From: Actinomyces sp. Marseille-P3109
Lineage (GTDB): Bacteria > Actinomycetota > Actinomycetes > Actinomycetales > Actinomycetaceae
Length of the DNA stretch: 64,000 nucleotides
NCBI RefSeq assembly: GCF_900323545.1
Contig: NZ_OOHN01000008.1
Coordinates: forward strand, 62,001-126,000
Direction of reading: 5' to 3'
Position 1 is the stretch's first letter. Each line of letters begins with the position of its first letter. The notes beneath the pieces are model-generated. The model was not told the DNA's origin. It made no database searches and saw only the letters and a list, made by a program, of their open reading frames with translations. Shown here one piece after another: positions 1 to 8,969 of the stretch. The position numbers were made by a program, and so were the translations under genes.

Positions 1-1416
1 GACCTGCCCGGCATGGTCGCGGCCGCCGGCGTGCTCACGGCCCGCGGCGGCAAGACCAGCCACGCCGCCGTCGTCGCCCGCGGAATGGGCAAGACCTGCG
101 TGTGCGGCGCCGAGGCCCTCGAGGTCGACGCCGCCGCCAAGACCCTTCGCGTCGCGGGGCGCGAGGAGGTCCTCACCAGTGAGGACATCATCGCCATCGA
201 CGGCACCACCGGCGAGGTCTTCCTCGGCGAGGTGGGCGTCGTCGACTCCCCGGTCATGACCTACCTGCGCCGCGGCCTGACCGAGGCGCTCGACGCGGCC
301 GGTGACGACGACACCCGCGAGCTCGTCACTGCCGTGGACCGCCTCATGCGCCACGCCGATGGGGTCCGCCGCCTCGAGGTGCGCGCCAACGCCGACACCC
401 CCGATGACGCCCGCCACGCCATTCACCGCGGCGCCCAGGGCGTGGGCCTGTGCCGCACCGAGCACATGTTCCTCGGTGAGCGCAAGCAGTTCGTCCAGAA
501 CCTCATCCTGGCCTCTTCCGCCGCCGAGCGCGAGGCCGCCCTGGCCGCCCTCCTGCCGCTGCAGAAGGGCGACTTCATCCAGATGTTCGAGACGATGAAC
601 GGCAAGCCCATGACGGTGCGCCTCATCGACCCGCCGCTGCACGAGTTCCTGCCGGACCTGACCGAGCTGAGCGTCAAGGTGGCCCTGGACCGCGAGCGCG
701 GCGAGCTGGACCCGGCCGACGAGGAGCTCCTGGCCGTGGTGCGCAAGAACCACGAGTCCAACCCGATGCTCGGCCTGCGCGGGGTCCGCCTGCTGCTGAC
801 CATGCCGGGCCTCATCGAGCTCCAGGTGCGCGCCATCGCCGAGGCCGCTGTCGAGCGCCTCAAGGCCGGCGGCGACCCGCACCCCGAGATCATGATCCCG
901 CTCGTCGGGTCGGTGCGTGAGCTCCAGCTGGCGCGCGAGCGCGTGGAGCACGTGCTGCAGGAGGTCTCCCAGGCCTCCGGCTACGCGCTCGACTTCCCGG
1001 TGGGCTGCATGATCGAGCTGCCGCGCGCGGCCGTCACCGCCGCCCACGTCGCCGAGGAGGCCGACTTCTTCTCCTTCGGCACCAACGACCTGACCCAGAC
1101 CACCTGGGGCTTCTCGCGCGACGACGTCGAGGGATCCTTCGTGGGCCGCTACATCGACGACGGCATCTTCGGGGTCTCGCCCTTCGAGACCATCGACGTC
1201 GACGGCGTGGGCGGCATGGTGGACCTGGGCGTCAAGGGCGGCCGCTCCACCAAGCCGGGGATGAAGATGGGCGTGTGCGGTGAGCACGGCGGCGACCCCG
1301 AGTCCATCGTCTTCTTCCACCACGTGGGCCTGGACTACGTCTCCTGCTCGCCCTTCCGCGTGCCGGTGGCCCGCCTGGAGGCCGGGCGCGCGGCTGTCGA
1401 GGACAAGGGCGAGTAG
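1..1416 (+). CDS. ppdK: Pyruvate, phosphate dikinase, C-terminal part (5' end outside window)
   Basis: The reading frame is open from base 1, so the start lies upstream of the window; 471 codons remain. The product interconverts pyruvate, ATP and phosphate with PEP, AMP and pyrophosphate in the cytoplasm. The visible part begins in the phosphohistidine domain (GGKTSHAAVVARGMGK, with the phosphorylated His in TSHA) and continues into the PEP/pyruvate-binding barrel, with FSFGTNDLTQTTWGFSRDD and the catalytic Cys in GVCGEHGGDP close to the C-terminus. A full enzyme is about 880 residues, so roughly half is present. The DIFGVSPFETIDVDGVGGMV-type insertion before the Cys motif distinguishes it from PEP synthase and enzyme I. 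The gene ends convergently with the next one across a strong hairpin. Confidence 0.95.
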   Translation, partial: DLPGMVAAAGVLTARGGKTSHAAVVARGMGKTCVCGAEALEVDAAAKTLRVAGREEVLTSEDIIAIDGTTGEVFLGEVGVVDSPVMTYLRRGLTEALDAAGDDDTRELVTAVDRLMRHADGVRRLEVRANADTPDDARHAIHRGAQGVGLCRTEHMFLGERKQFVQNLILASSAAEREAALAALLPLQKGDFIQMFETMNGKPMTVRLIDPPLHEFLPDLTELSVKVALDRERGELDPADEELLAVVRKNHESNPMLGLRGVRLLLTMPGLIELQVRAIAEAAVERLKAGGDPHPEIMIPLVGSVRELQLARERVEHVLQEVSQASGYALDFPVGCMIELPRAAVTAAHVAEEADFFSFGTNDLTQTTWGFSRDDVEGSFVGRYIDDGIFGVSPFETIDVDGVGGMVDLGVKGGRSTKPGMKMGVCGEHGGDPESIVFFHHVGLDYVSCSPFRVPVARLEAGRAAVEDKGE

Positions 1417-1444
1417 CCGCAATCCGTTCCCAAGAAGCCGCGAG

Positions 1445-1495
1445 CAGCGGAGCCGGCCGGTTCGACCCGAGGGTCTGAGCCGGCCGGCTCCGCTG
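1445..1495. terminator. Hairpin terminator between convergent genes
   Basis: A 16-bp perfect GC-rich stem (arms 1445-1460 and 1480-1495) with a 19-nt loop lies between the ppdK stop and the end of the convergent DUF2156 gene. There is no clear T run, so it may act in both directions as a factor-assisted or RNA-stabilising hairpin. Confidence 0.7.
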
Positions 1496-1513
1496 TCCTG
1501 CCCGCGCCCGGCC

Positions 1514-4075
1514 TCAGTCGCGGTTCATCAGCACCTGGGCGAAGCGCGCCGTCTGGGAGGGCTTGAGGTCGGGAAGGTAGGCCCGGGCGATCGCGATCCC
1601 CACGGTGGGAAGGTCCACCAGGTCGGGGACCGCCAGATACATGGGGACCGCCCGCGGCTTGAACTTGCGCTTGTAGGCGTGCAGGGAGCCGAATCCGTAA
1701 GCCGGCTCCAGCATGGAGGCCAACAGGTCGATGAGCGGGTCGAAGCGCGAGGAGGTGGCGCCGTCGGCCGGGGAGGAGCGGGTCAGCGGCGCCCCGGACA
1801 GGGACAGGATCTCCAGTCCCTCGGCTTGGGCGTCCTGGGCGGCGCGCCCGATGAGGTACTCCATGACGGGGCGGAAGCCGCCTTCGCGCCGGCGCATGAA
1901 GTCCAGGGTCAGGCCGATGACCTCCCCGTTGCGGTAGACCGGTAGCCAGGAGGTGACGCCCTGGACGGTGCCGTCGGTGTCGACGGCCAGCAGCAGGCGC
2001 GTCTCGGGGTCGTTGAGCTCGGCGATGCCGCCCAGAGTGAACCCCATCTCCGGCAGGGGCTTGTCACTGGTCCAGGCCTGGGAGATGGCGCGGATCTGGT
2101 CGCGCTGCCCGGCAGGGCACTCGGAGAAGGTGGTCCACACGGTCTCGACGCCCTGCTTACGGGCGTGGTTGAGGGCGGTGCGCACGTCCTGGTAGGCCTT
2201 GCCGCGGAAGGCCAGGTCCGGCAGGTCCAGAATGGCTTCCTCGGCCACCTGCAGGATCGTCCAGCCCATGGCGCGGGCCGCCTCCATCGCCGGGGTGTGC
2301 ACGGAGTAGAGGGCCGGGGTGAGTCCGGCGTCGGTGGCGAAGTCCGCGAAGTCGCGCACCGCCTGGGCCACGTCGGCGTCGTCGGCGGCGGGGTCGCCGA
2401 CCGTCAGGGCCACGTCGCGGCTGGGGCGGTAGGAGAAGCCGGCCGTCCCGGCCTCGTTGACCCAGGCCTCGTTGCCCTCCCAGGTGAGCATCCAGCCCAG
2501 TGTCCCGGCGCCGCGGGTGCGCACCAGGTCGGTGAGCTGCTCGCGGCTGGATACCCGGGTACGGGCGGGCGCCGACTGGGCCAGCCACACCCACAGGATC
2601 GTCAGGAGCCACACCAGGACCGGCACCCACGCGGTGAGGAGGTGGGCCATCGGGGTCAGGGGCTCCACGATGAGGCCCATGATGCCGCCGGTGCTCACGG
2701 GCAGCAGGTAGGACAGGTAGGTCTCCAGCAGGCCGGGCCAGCTCGCGTAGGGGGAGAAGTCCTGGGAGACGAGCAGGCCCCCGAGTACGCTGACGGCCGC
2801 GCCGCCGACGACGGTCAGGACCCAGGCGACGACGGCGCGGCGGATGACGCCGGGGCGCGAGCCCAGGGTGAAGCAGCTCATCTTCCACACCACAAGACTG
2901 ACGACCACGATGTTGAGCATCAGCGGCACCAGCAGGTGGCCGGAGCGCAGCCAGCTGTGCAGGATCCTGGCCGTGGTGGGGACGGACTCGGGCAGCTGCG
3001 CGTCGAGCTTCTCCACCAGGGCGAACAGGGCCGCGCAGGCCCCCAGGAAGATCTGGAGCGCGATGGTGCCCAGGGCCGCCGAACGGCGTCCGCGGCGCAG
3101 GCCGTCGGCCAGGACCAGCTGGAGGAGGGCCGGCATGCACAGCAGGAGCAGCTCGACCGGGTAGATGACGGCATCCTTGGGCAGGATGGCGGGGGTCAGC
3201 CCGTAGCGGGCGTCGGCCAGCGGGCCGGCGGCGTTGCTCACCACCGCCAGGGCGCAGCCCACCGACCAGCAGGCCACCAGGAAGGCCACGAGCTCGCGCT
3301 CCACGCGCCGGGGCAGCTCCTGGGAGGGGACGGTCCGCTGCCCGCGCTCCAGGACGATGCCCACGATGAGGCCGACGACGCCCGCCCCCAGGCGCGCCAG
3401 GGCGCCGACGGTACCGGTGACGGCGGCCGAGACGCTGAGGACGGCGAACATGACCAGGCGCACGCGCCGCCGCCAGGCCGGGCGCATGACGCTGGTGGAG
3501 GCGGCCACCAGGCCGGCGATGGGCAGGCTGACGCCCTGGATCGGGGCGTGGACGAGGTAGGGGGACCAGGTCTCCCACACGTGTCCGATGAGCGGGTAGA
3601 GCGCCTGGCTCATGGTGATGCCTCCGGCGGTGGAGACGACGCCGGTGACAAGCCACCGTCGTGTCCCCAGGAGCCGTTCCAGCAGCACGCCGATGGACAG
3701 CAGCACGATGACGCCCGCCACCGGTACCAGGTGGCCGGGGGCCGCCCAGGCGGTCAGCAGGGTCCAGGCGCGCTGAGGCTGGTGGATGTAGGCGGACAGG
3801 GCGATCTGTCCCCTGCGCCCCCAGGGCAGGAGGGCGAGGCCGACGATGAGGATGAGCGCGGCGGAGGCGGTTGCGGCCGGTGCGGGGGCCAGCCAGGCGC
3901 GCGTGGCCCGCCAGGCCCGGTGCATGTGTGCCTTCAGGCGGGGGAGCCGGGCTGTGGACGCGGTAGGTTCGGCGGAGGGCCGCGCCGAGGCGGACTGCGA
4001 GGAGACCGAGGAGGCCTGGGAGGGCACGTTCTGGGAAGCGTCCGAGGGAGTCGTGGTGGACGAGGCCGACGGCAT
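1514..4075 (-). CDS. MprF-like membrane protein: rhomboid-like/multi-TM N-terminus plus DUF2156 (lysyl-phosphatidylglycerol synthase-type) domain
   Basis: 853 residues. About 55 Ser/Ala/Thr-rich residues are followed by many hydrophobic segments (first about 65-490) and a soluble C-terminal GNAT-like DUF2156 domain (about 500-840) that begins around TLGWMLTWEGNEAW and carries GVTSWLPVYRNGEVIGLTLDFM. In known MprF/LysX proteins this domain transfers an amino acid from aminoacyl-tRNA to phosphatidylglycerol and the membrane part moves the lipid, lowering sensitivity to cationic peptides. The amino acid used here cannot be read from sequence. ATG 4075 is chosen over GTG 4081 because GAGGAG lies 5 nt upstream. 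The leader holds two hairpins (see 4129-4183). It is a single gene, convergent with ppdK and divergent from the RAMA-like gene. Confidence 0.8.
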   Translation of the reverse strand: MPSASSTTTPSDASQNVPSQASSVSSQSASARPSAEPTASTARLPRLKAHMHRAWRATRAWLAPAPAATASAALILIVGLALLPWGRRGQIALSAYIHQPQRAWTLLTAWAAPGHLVPVAGVIVLLSIGVLLERLLGTRRWLVTGVVSTAGGITMSQALYPLIGHVWETWSPYLVHAPIQGVSLPIAGLVAASTSVMRPAWRRRVRLVMFAVLSVSAAVTGTVGALARLGAGVVGLIVGIVLERGQRTVPSQELPRRVERELVAFLVACWSVGCALAVVSNAAGPLADARYGLTPAILPKDAVIYPVELLLLCMPALLQLVLADGLRRGRRSAALGTIALQIFLGACAALFALVEKLDAQLPESVPTTARILHSWLRSGHLLVPLMLNIVVVSLVVWKMSCFTLGSRPGVIRRAVVAWVLTVVGGAAVSVLGGLLVSQDFSPYASWPGLLETYLSYLLPVSTGGIMGLIVEPLTPMAHLLTAWVPVLVWLLTILWVWLAQSAPARTRVSSREQLTDLVRTRGAGTLGWMLTWEGNEAWVNEAGTAGFSYRPSRDVALTVGDPAADDADVAQAVRDFADFATDAGLTPALYSVHTPAMEAARAMGWTILQVAEEAILDLPDLAFRGKAYQDVRTALNHARKQGVETVWTTFSECPAGQRDQIRAISQAWTSDKPLPEMGFTLGGIAELNDPETRLLLAVDTDGTVQGVTSWLPVYRNGEVIGLTLDFMRRREGGFRPVMEYLIGRAAQDAQAEGLEILSLSGAPLTRSSPADGATSSRFDPLIDLLASMLEPAYGFGSLHAYKRKFKPRAVPMYLAVPDLVDLPTVGIAIARAYLPDLKPSQTARFAQVLMNRD

Positions 4076-4567
4076 GAACACTCCTCAAACGGTAGGTGAT
4101 GAGAGGTTGGGGGTGGATAAAAACCGGTCGGCTCCCCGGGAGGAGCCGGAGCCCGTGAGGGTCCGGCGGAGACCCACGGGCTCGTGGGAGGCTCGAGGAT
4201 ATCGGTGAGTGAGGGTCCGGAAGGGGCCAACCAACCGCCATTCTTATCCACTTCGTAGGCATCCTCATCCCCCTCGAGGTGGAGGCACCCATGAGACCGT
4301 TCTCTCCAAGAATCAGGGATGTTCCTGAGAGAAACCCCCGATATATGCGTCCGCCGGCGGTTTTCTCACCGTGCGGGGTTCGATGTGTTGGGCCGGCGGC
4401 CCGCCCTTCGTTGCCGTGATGAGATAGTCTGCCGTGTGCTGGCGGCCGTGACAGGATGGCTGGGCACTGTGGTGACGGATGGCTCGACCGTGCGTTCGCC
4501 TACTCGTGTGCCTGCCCGTGCTGGAGGCCAATGCGGAGCAGGACGACGAGGAAAGGCGGCCCGATTC
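4076..4567. other. Divergent intergenic region, 492 bp
   Basis: The region separates the divergent DUF2156 and RAMA-like genes. Besides the leader hairpins it carries two 8/9 matches to a DnaA box in opposite orientation (GTGGATAA at 4113-4120, TTATCCAC at 4244-4251) and the element GGGTCCGG twice (4159-4166 and 4214-4221). No separate gene is convincing; a minus-strand open frame crosses the hairpins but has no coding support. Confidence 0.5.
4129..4183 (-). promoter_or_regulatory. Two adjacent leader hairpins, the second followed by a T5 run (possible attenuator)
   Basis: In the 5' leader of the DUF2156 gene, read on the minus strand, a hairpin of 8 bp + 5 bp (4183-4149) is followed at once by a 7-bp GC hairpin (4148-4129, arms CGGCTCC/GGAGCCG) and, 5 nt later, by TTTTT, about 45 nt before the start codon. 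This resembles an intrinsic terminator inside a leader. Whether it is switched by an antiterminator is not visible. Confidence 0.4.
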
Positions 4568-6784
4568 ATGGCCATGTACGAGCTCGACGGCAACCACCTC
4601 CTGCCCGTGCGCCTGGGACGCTCCGCCGATGCCATCACCCTGTCCCACAGTCTTGTCGCCATCCAACGCCAGATCGTCGACGTCCTGCGCCGTCCGCTCT
4701 TCCCCCTGGCCTGGGACGAGGTCGACGGCGGGCAGAGCCTGACCGCCCTGGACGCCACCGGACAGGTCGTCGTCGTCGAGGTCCTGGAGAGTGTCGACTC
4801 CGCCGGGTTGCTGGCCGCCATGTCGCGCCTGACCGCGGCGGCCGCCGCGGGCCGCCGCGAGATCGCCAGCAGGTACGCGGGCGGCTTGGGGGCCTTCAGC
4901 GGGGACTGGAACGAGTTCCGCGAGGCCATGCCGGCCCAGGTCGAGGCCGGGCCTCGGCTGACGATCCTGAGCGCCGCCCTGGAGCCCGACGTCGTCGGGG
5001 GACTGGGCGTGCTGGCCTCCTCCGGGCTGGAGATCCACGAGGTGGACGTGCGGATCGTGGACGAGTCCCGCATCGTCGTCGTCGTGGAGAAGATATCCGG
5101 GATGGACGTGGCCGCCGGGGGGCCGCTGCTCGTGGCGCGTGCGCCCCGCCCGGCTCTCGCTGGTTCTTCCGGTGCTGGTGGCTCGGCCGGCTCGCGCGCC
5201 ATCGATGCCTTGGAACAGGCCGAGCAGACGAGCCCGGTGACCGGCCCCATCGAGATCGTCCTGCCGCAGGAGGCTGCCGGTGAGCCTGACGTCGATGCCG
5301 GCGGTCCAGCCGTCCCCGTCGGCGCATTCGCCGCAACGGGAGCCGCCGATGCGCTCTCCGAGCTGTTCGAGCCGGTGGCTGTGACCGCCGAGCAGCCGCA
5401 GCTGCACGCTGCGGCCGCCGATAGGTCCGTTGACAGGTCCGTTGACAGGGCCGAGGGGACAGCCGGGAATGCAGCGGTCAGCCTGGATGACGGCGCCTCC
5501 GACAGCTCCACTGATGACTCCCGAGCCAACCCCACGGTCGGTTCCACTGCCGGTTCCTCGGGGAACTCGGCTGCTGATGATCCCGGGCTGAACGGGCGCG
5601 CGGCGGTTGACGGCAGGCCCGAGCGCACCATGGAGTCCTCCGAGGGATCCTCAGGGAACTCCTCAGCGGGTGTCGTCTCCGAGAGCTCCGGAAACGCGGA
5701 TGCGGTCGAGCCGGATGCCTCTGATGCCTTTGATACCTCTGACGCCGTCAACGCTGTTGACGGCCCTGGCGGTGCCGACCACAGCAGTGGCGATCCCGGT
5801 GATCGCGACGGTGGCGATGATGGGGACGGCAAGGATGACAAGGTCGCTGGTGAGCAGTCCGGTGCGGAGGCGATTGACGGCGGCGGCGGCGACCGGGACC
5901 TTGCCGATATCCTGAGCGGGAACTCCTTGGCCGGCCCCATCACCGTCGACCTGGGTGACGAGCCTGGTGCAGACGACCTCGGCCACAACGGTTCCGGCAG
6001 CAGTGACGGTGCCGGCAGCAGCACCGATCGGAGCGCCGGCGAACCGAGCCGTACCGGCCACGTTCACCATGCTCATCATGCTCATCATGCCGTTCCTTCT
6101 GACGACATCAGCGCCGAGGCGTCCGGTGGTGCGGCTGGTACAGCTACCTCTCATGCCTCCGCAGGTGACTCCGAGGCAACCGATGCCCCGAACGAGGGTG
6201 ACTCCCGTACCCGCATGGGGCGGCGCTCGCGGCCGGCTCAGACCCAGTCCCAGGAGAACGCCTCCACGGCATCGCCCACCTCGCACGCCGCAGCATCGGC
6301 CTCCGGAGCCTCAGTCGTCTCCGAGACCGGTGAGCACTCGGTTCAGGCCGCCGAGGCATGGTCTACCGTGGCCCCCAATGAGGTGCGCCCGGACGAGCCG
6401 ACCGGGGCGGTGCCCTTGGTCTCGTGGGAGCCGCTGCGCGGGTCGGCCGACGCGCTCGACCCGGTGGCCGAGGCGCTGGGTGGGGACCCCTCGAAGTCCC
6501 TCCTGGTCCAGGAGACCGCGGAGCTGGCGGCCGTCGCGGCCACGCTCGGGGAGCCAACCCAGCTCATCTGGCAGCGGCTGCGCCGGGGCATCTACCACGA
6601 GGCGATCCTCTCGGTGGAGGGCGTCATCACCCTGTCCGACGGGCGCTCCTTCACCGACCCGACGTCGGCCGCCAACGCCGCCCAGGACGTCACCGACGCC
6701 GACGGCTGGCGCGTGTGGCGCGTGGGGGTGCGCGGCGCCCACCTGGGGGACCTGCGCGACGACCTCGCCGACCGCAGTTCCTGA
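4568..6784 (+). CDS. Long low-complexity protein with a C-terminal RAMA-like domain and a possible degenerate nuclease-like N-terminus
   Basis: 738 residues from ATG 4568, preceded by GAGGAAAGG at 4548-4556. There are three parts: an ordered N-terminus (about 1-195); about 400 residues rich in Ser, Gly, Asp and Ala with a His-rich block (HVHHAHHAHHAV); and an ordered C-terminus (about 616-738). The C-terminus contains LSDGRSFTDPTSAANAA then DGWRVWRV (about 665-719), the pattern of RAMA/DUF4357 domains found with restriction-modification enzymes. The N-terminus has ALDATGQVVVVEVLES, reminiscent of the D...ExK core of PD-(D/E)XK or NucS-like folds but without the lysine, followed by VVGGLGVLASSGLEIHEVDV. 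No function is assigned: a nucleic-acid role is inferred from the RAMA-like end only. No signal peptide or TM segment is seen. Confidence 0.7.
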   Translation: MAMYELDGNHLLPVRLGRSADAITLSHSLVAIQRQIVDVLRRPLFPLAWDEVDGGQSLTALDATGQVVVVEVLESVDSAGLLAAMSRLTAAAAAGRREIASRYAGGLGAFSGDWNEFREAMPAQVEAGPRLTILSAALEPDVVGGLGVLASSGLEIHEVDVRIVDESRIVVVVEKISGMDVAAGGPLLVARAPRPALAGSSGAGGSAGSRAIDALEQAEQTSPVTGPIEIVLPQEAAGEPDVDAGGPAVPVGAFAATGAADALSELFEPVAVTAEQPQLHAAAADRSVDRSVDRAEGTAGNAAVSLDDGASDSSTDDSRANPTVGSTAGSSGNSAADDPGLNGRAAVDGRPERTMESSEGSSGNSSAGVVSESSGNADAVEPDASDAFDTSDAVNAVDGPGGADHSSGDPGDRDGGDDGDGKDDKVAGEQSGAEAIDGGGGDRDLADILSGNSLAGPITVDLGDEPGADDLGHNGSGSSDGAGSSTDRSAGEPSRTGHVHHAHHAHHAVPSDDISAEASGGAAGTATSHASAGDSEATDAPNEGDSRTRMGRRSRPAQTQSQENASTASPTSHAAASASGASVVSETGEHSVQAAEAWSTVAPNEVRPDEPTGAVPLVSWEPLRGSADALDPVAEALGGDPSKSLLVQETAELAAVAATLGEPTQLIWQRLRRGIYHEAILSVEGVITLSDGRSFTDPTSAANAAQDVTDADGWRVWRVGVRGAHLGDLRDDLADRSS

Positions 6785-6846
6785 GCCGCGCGGTCGGAGA
6801 GCCGGCGAGATCTCGCCCCGACTGCCTCGTCCGTGTGGCCGAGTCC

Positions 6847-6866
6847 CTTACGTCGTAGGTCGTAAG
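6847..6866. promoter_or_regulatory. Short inverted repeat upstream of the serine hydrolase operon
   Basis: CTTACG-N8-CGTAAG lies about 100 bp before the serine-hydrolase start, in the 180-bp gap after the RAMA-like gene. It could be an operator for the operon, perhaps for its own NarL-type regulator; nothing else supports that. Confidence 0.3.
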
Positions 6867-6964
6867 CCCCCTGACGCCCTGCGCCCGTAGAGGAGGGATG
6901 CCCGAGAACGTGAGGGTTGAGGTGGCTCGCGGCTTTCCCGATCACGCGGGCCGGGGAGATGATG

Positions 6965-8926
6965 ATGAACGCGACGCGCAATGTGACGCGCAGGGCCATG
7001 GCCCTGATCGTGGTGGCCTTGTTGGCCTCGTTGTCCTTGTTGACCGCTTGTGGCTCGACGTCGTCGTCGGCCAGTTTGCCGCCGCGTGAGCCGCCGGCGG
7101 GGGAGCATCAGCTCACCTCTGAGGACGTCAACGCCTGGTTGGATGGGAAGCTGCCCGATGCCTTGAAGAACGGTGATATCCCGGGGGCTGTGGTGTCGGT
7201 GGTCAAGGACGGGCAGGTGGTGACCACCCGTGGTTACGGCTGGGCCGATACGGGTGCCTCTGGTGGGCAGCCGGTGGCCGTGGATCCGCAGACGTCCTTG
7301 TTCCGGGTGGCCTCGGTCTCCAAGATCCCGACCTCCATCGCGGCGATGCAGCTGGTGGAGCAGGGCAAGGTGGATCTCGATGCCGATATCAGTGCCTACC
7401 TGGACTTTGAGATTGAGCGGCGCTTCGATGAGCCCCTGACCCTGCGTCATTTGCTGACTCATTCGGCGGGCTTCGAGGAGAGCCTGAGAATCGCTCCGAA
7501 TGAGACGGACCTGGAGGCCTACGTCAAGACCAATCCACCGGTGCAAGTCTTCGTTCCGGGTACCACCCCGGGCTACTCCAACTACGGCATGGCCCTGGCC
7601 GGTTACATCGTGCAGCGGGTGAGCGGGCAGCCCTTCGAGACCTATGTGCGTGAGCACGTCCTGGAGCCGGCGGGCATGAGCACCTCCACCTACGAGCAGC
7701 CCCTGCCCGAGGACACGGTCTCCTCCCTGGGTCCGGGCTACACCTCCACCGGCGAGAAGGTCCCCTTCGAGCTCATGGGTGACTTCCCGGCCGGCTCGCT
7801 GACTGTTTCGGCTCCGGATTTTGCGGCCTTCATGAATGCCCAGCTGAGCCGCTCGCCGAAGCTGTTGCGTCAGGAGACCTGGGAGCAGATGTGGTCCCCC
7901 GGCCTGGGGGAGGACAAGCTCGGCAATCGCGCCAAGGCCGGAGAGATGGGCCTGGGCTACTTCGACCTCAGCCGGCATGGCCGGCGAGTGGTGGGGCACG
8001 GCGGAGACATCCAGGGCTGGCACTCCCAGTTCGAGCTCTACCCCGAGGAGAAGACCGGCATCTTCATCTCCTACAACGGGGACGGCAACGAGTCCGCACG
8101 CAGCCTGCGGGAAGATCTGGCTCAGGGCTTCGCCGACCGCTACTTCCCAGGCGAGACGGTCAAGGCCTCTGGTGGCAAGGACTCCGCCGAGCGCGTCCGT
8201 CAGGTGGCCGGCACCTACGTGCCCAGCAGAGTCCCATGGGCCTCCTTCATGGCGGCCTGGGTACCTGCTTTCTACTCGGTGACGATCGAGCACACGGATG
8301 ATGGGAAGCTCGTGCTTCAAGGGTCTCAGATTGTCGAGGAGTCCCAGTATGTCGAGGTGGAGCCGTGGGTCTGGCGGCAGGTCGACGGGCGGGGCGCCAT
8401 TGCTGCTCAGGTCAAGGATGGCAAGGTCGTCAGCCTGAGCATGGGGCCGGCTTTCACCCTGCTTCCCATGACGCCGGTTCAGCAGGCGCTGGCGCCCGTG
8501 TTCGGTGTCTGCTTGGTTCTGCTGCTGGTGGCCACGGTGGCCTGGCCGGTCGGGGCGCTGCGACGACGTCGGGCCCTCAGAGGGGGCCAGGAGGTCGGTG
8601 CTCCGGTGCCGTGGTTGACTCGTGTGGCGCGGGGTGGCGGGGCCCTGGCGCTGGCCGCCCAGCTCACCTGGATCCTGGGCGTCGTGATGTCCGCTACCAC
8701 CAGCGGTTCCCTCTCCTGGCTGATACCGGTGATTCGGGGCGCTCAGGTGCTGCAGGCCCTGGGGGTGGTGGCCATCATTCCGGCGATGGCTGACCTGGTG
8801 ATGTCCCTGAGGCGTCGGGCGGGCTGGCGGAGGATCACCATGTCGGTTGTTCTCCTGGCGGCGCTGGTGGCGCTGGCCTGGTGGGCCTGGGCCGGCAACG
8901 CCCTGGTACCCAGGCTCGGACTGTGA
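6965..8926 (+). CDS. Membrane-anchored serine hydrolase of the beta-lactamase/class C PBP-like family (lipoprotein)
   Basis: 653 residues. The signal peptide ends in a lipobox (SLLTACGS), so the catalytic part is predicted outside the membrane. Active-site motifs of the beta-lactamase/DD-peptidase fold are present: S117-V-S-K120, Y204-S-N206 and H345-G-G. The last about 160 residues contain four or so hydrophobic segments, the fold seen in Bacillus PbpE/FmtA-like exported hydrolases. The substrate is unknown; peptidoglycan-related D-amino-acid peptides or esters are plausible. Three in-frame ATGs stand in tandem (6959, 6962, 6965); the third has the best spacing to GGGGAG. The two-component genes follow 43 bp downstream, suggesting an envelope-stress operon. 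Confidence 0.82.
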   Translation: MNATRNVTRRAMALIVVALLASLSLLTACGSTSSSASLPPREPPAGEHQLTSEDVNAWLDGKLPDALKNGDIPGAVVSVVKDGQVVTTRGYGWADTGASGGQPVAVDPQTSLFRVASVSKIPTSIAAMQLVEQGKVDLDADISAYLDFEIERRFDEPLTLRHLLTHSAGFEESLRIAPNETDLEAYVKTNPPVQVFVPGTTPGYSNYGMALAGYIVQRVSGQPFETYVREHVLEPAGMSTSTYEQPLPEDTVSSLGPGYTSTGEKVPFELMGDFPAGSLTVSAPDFAAFMNAQLSRSPKLLRQETWEQMWSPGLGEDKLGNRAKAGEMGLGYFDLSRHGRRVVGHGGDIQGWHSQFELYPEEKTGIFISYNGDGNESARSLREDLAQGFADRYFPGETVKASGGKDSAERVRQVAGTYVPSRVPWASFMAAWVPAFYSVTIEHTDDGKLVLQGSQIVEESQYVEVEPWVWRQVDGRGAIAAQVKDGKVVSLSMGPAFTLLPMTPVQQALAPVFGVCLVLLLVATVAWPVGALRRRRALRGGQEVGAPVPWLTRVARGGGALALAAQLTWILGVVMSATTSGSLSWLIPVIRGAQVLQALGVVAIIPAMADLVMSLRRRAGWRRITMSVVLLAALVALAWWAWAGNALVPRLGL

Positions 8927-8969
8927 CCGGGGGACGTCGAGGTCGGTGTCCGTCGATGACAATGCAGCC

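Noticed and set aside
4113..4251. Two DnaA-box-like sequences (replication origin?)
   Set aside because: Only 8 of 9 bases each, opposite orientation, and no dnaA, dnaN, AT-rich element or box cluster nearby.
2157..4292. Very long antisense and out-of-frame open frames over the DUF2156 gene
   Set aside because: Long open shadow frames are expected in DNA of about 70 percent GC. Their proteins are Arg/Pro/Gly/His-rich with no domain, and no ribosome sites. The same applies to long shadows at 17710-19965, 24761-26797, 51087-53027, 52028-53041 and 59859-61121.
6057..6095. His-rich tandem codons as a CRISPR- or VNTR-type repeat
   Set aside because: Only three short in-frame units (about 9 bp each) inside a coding region; too few for a functional repeat array.
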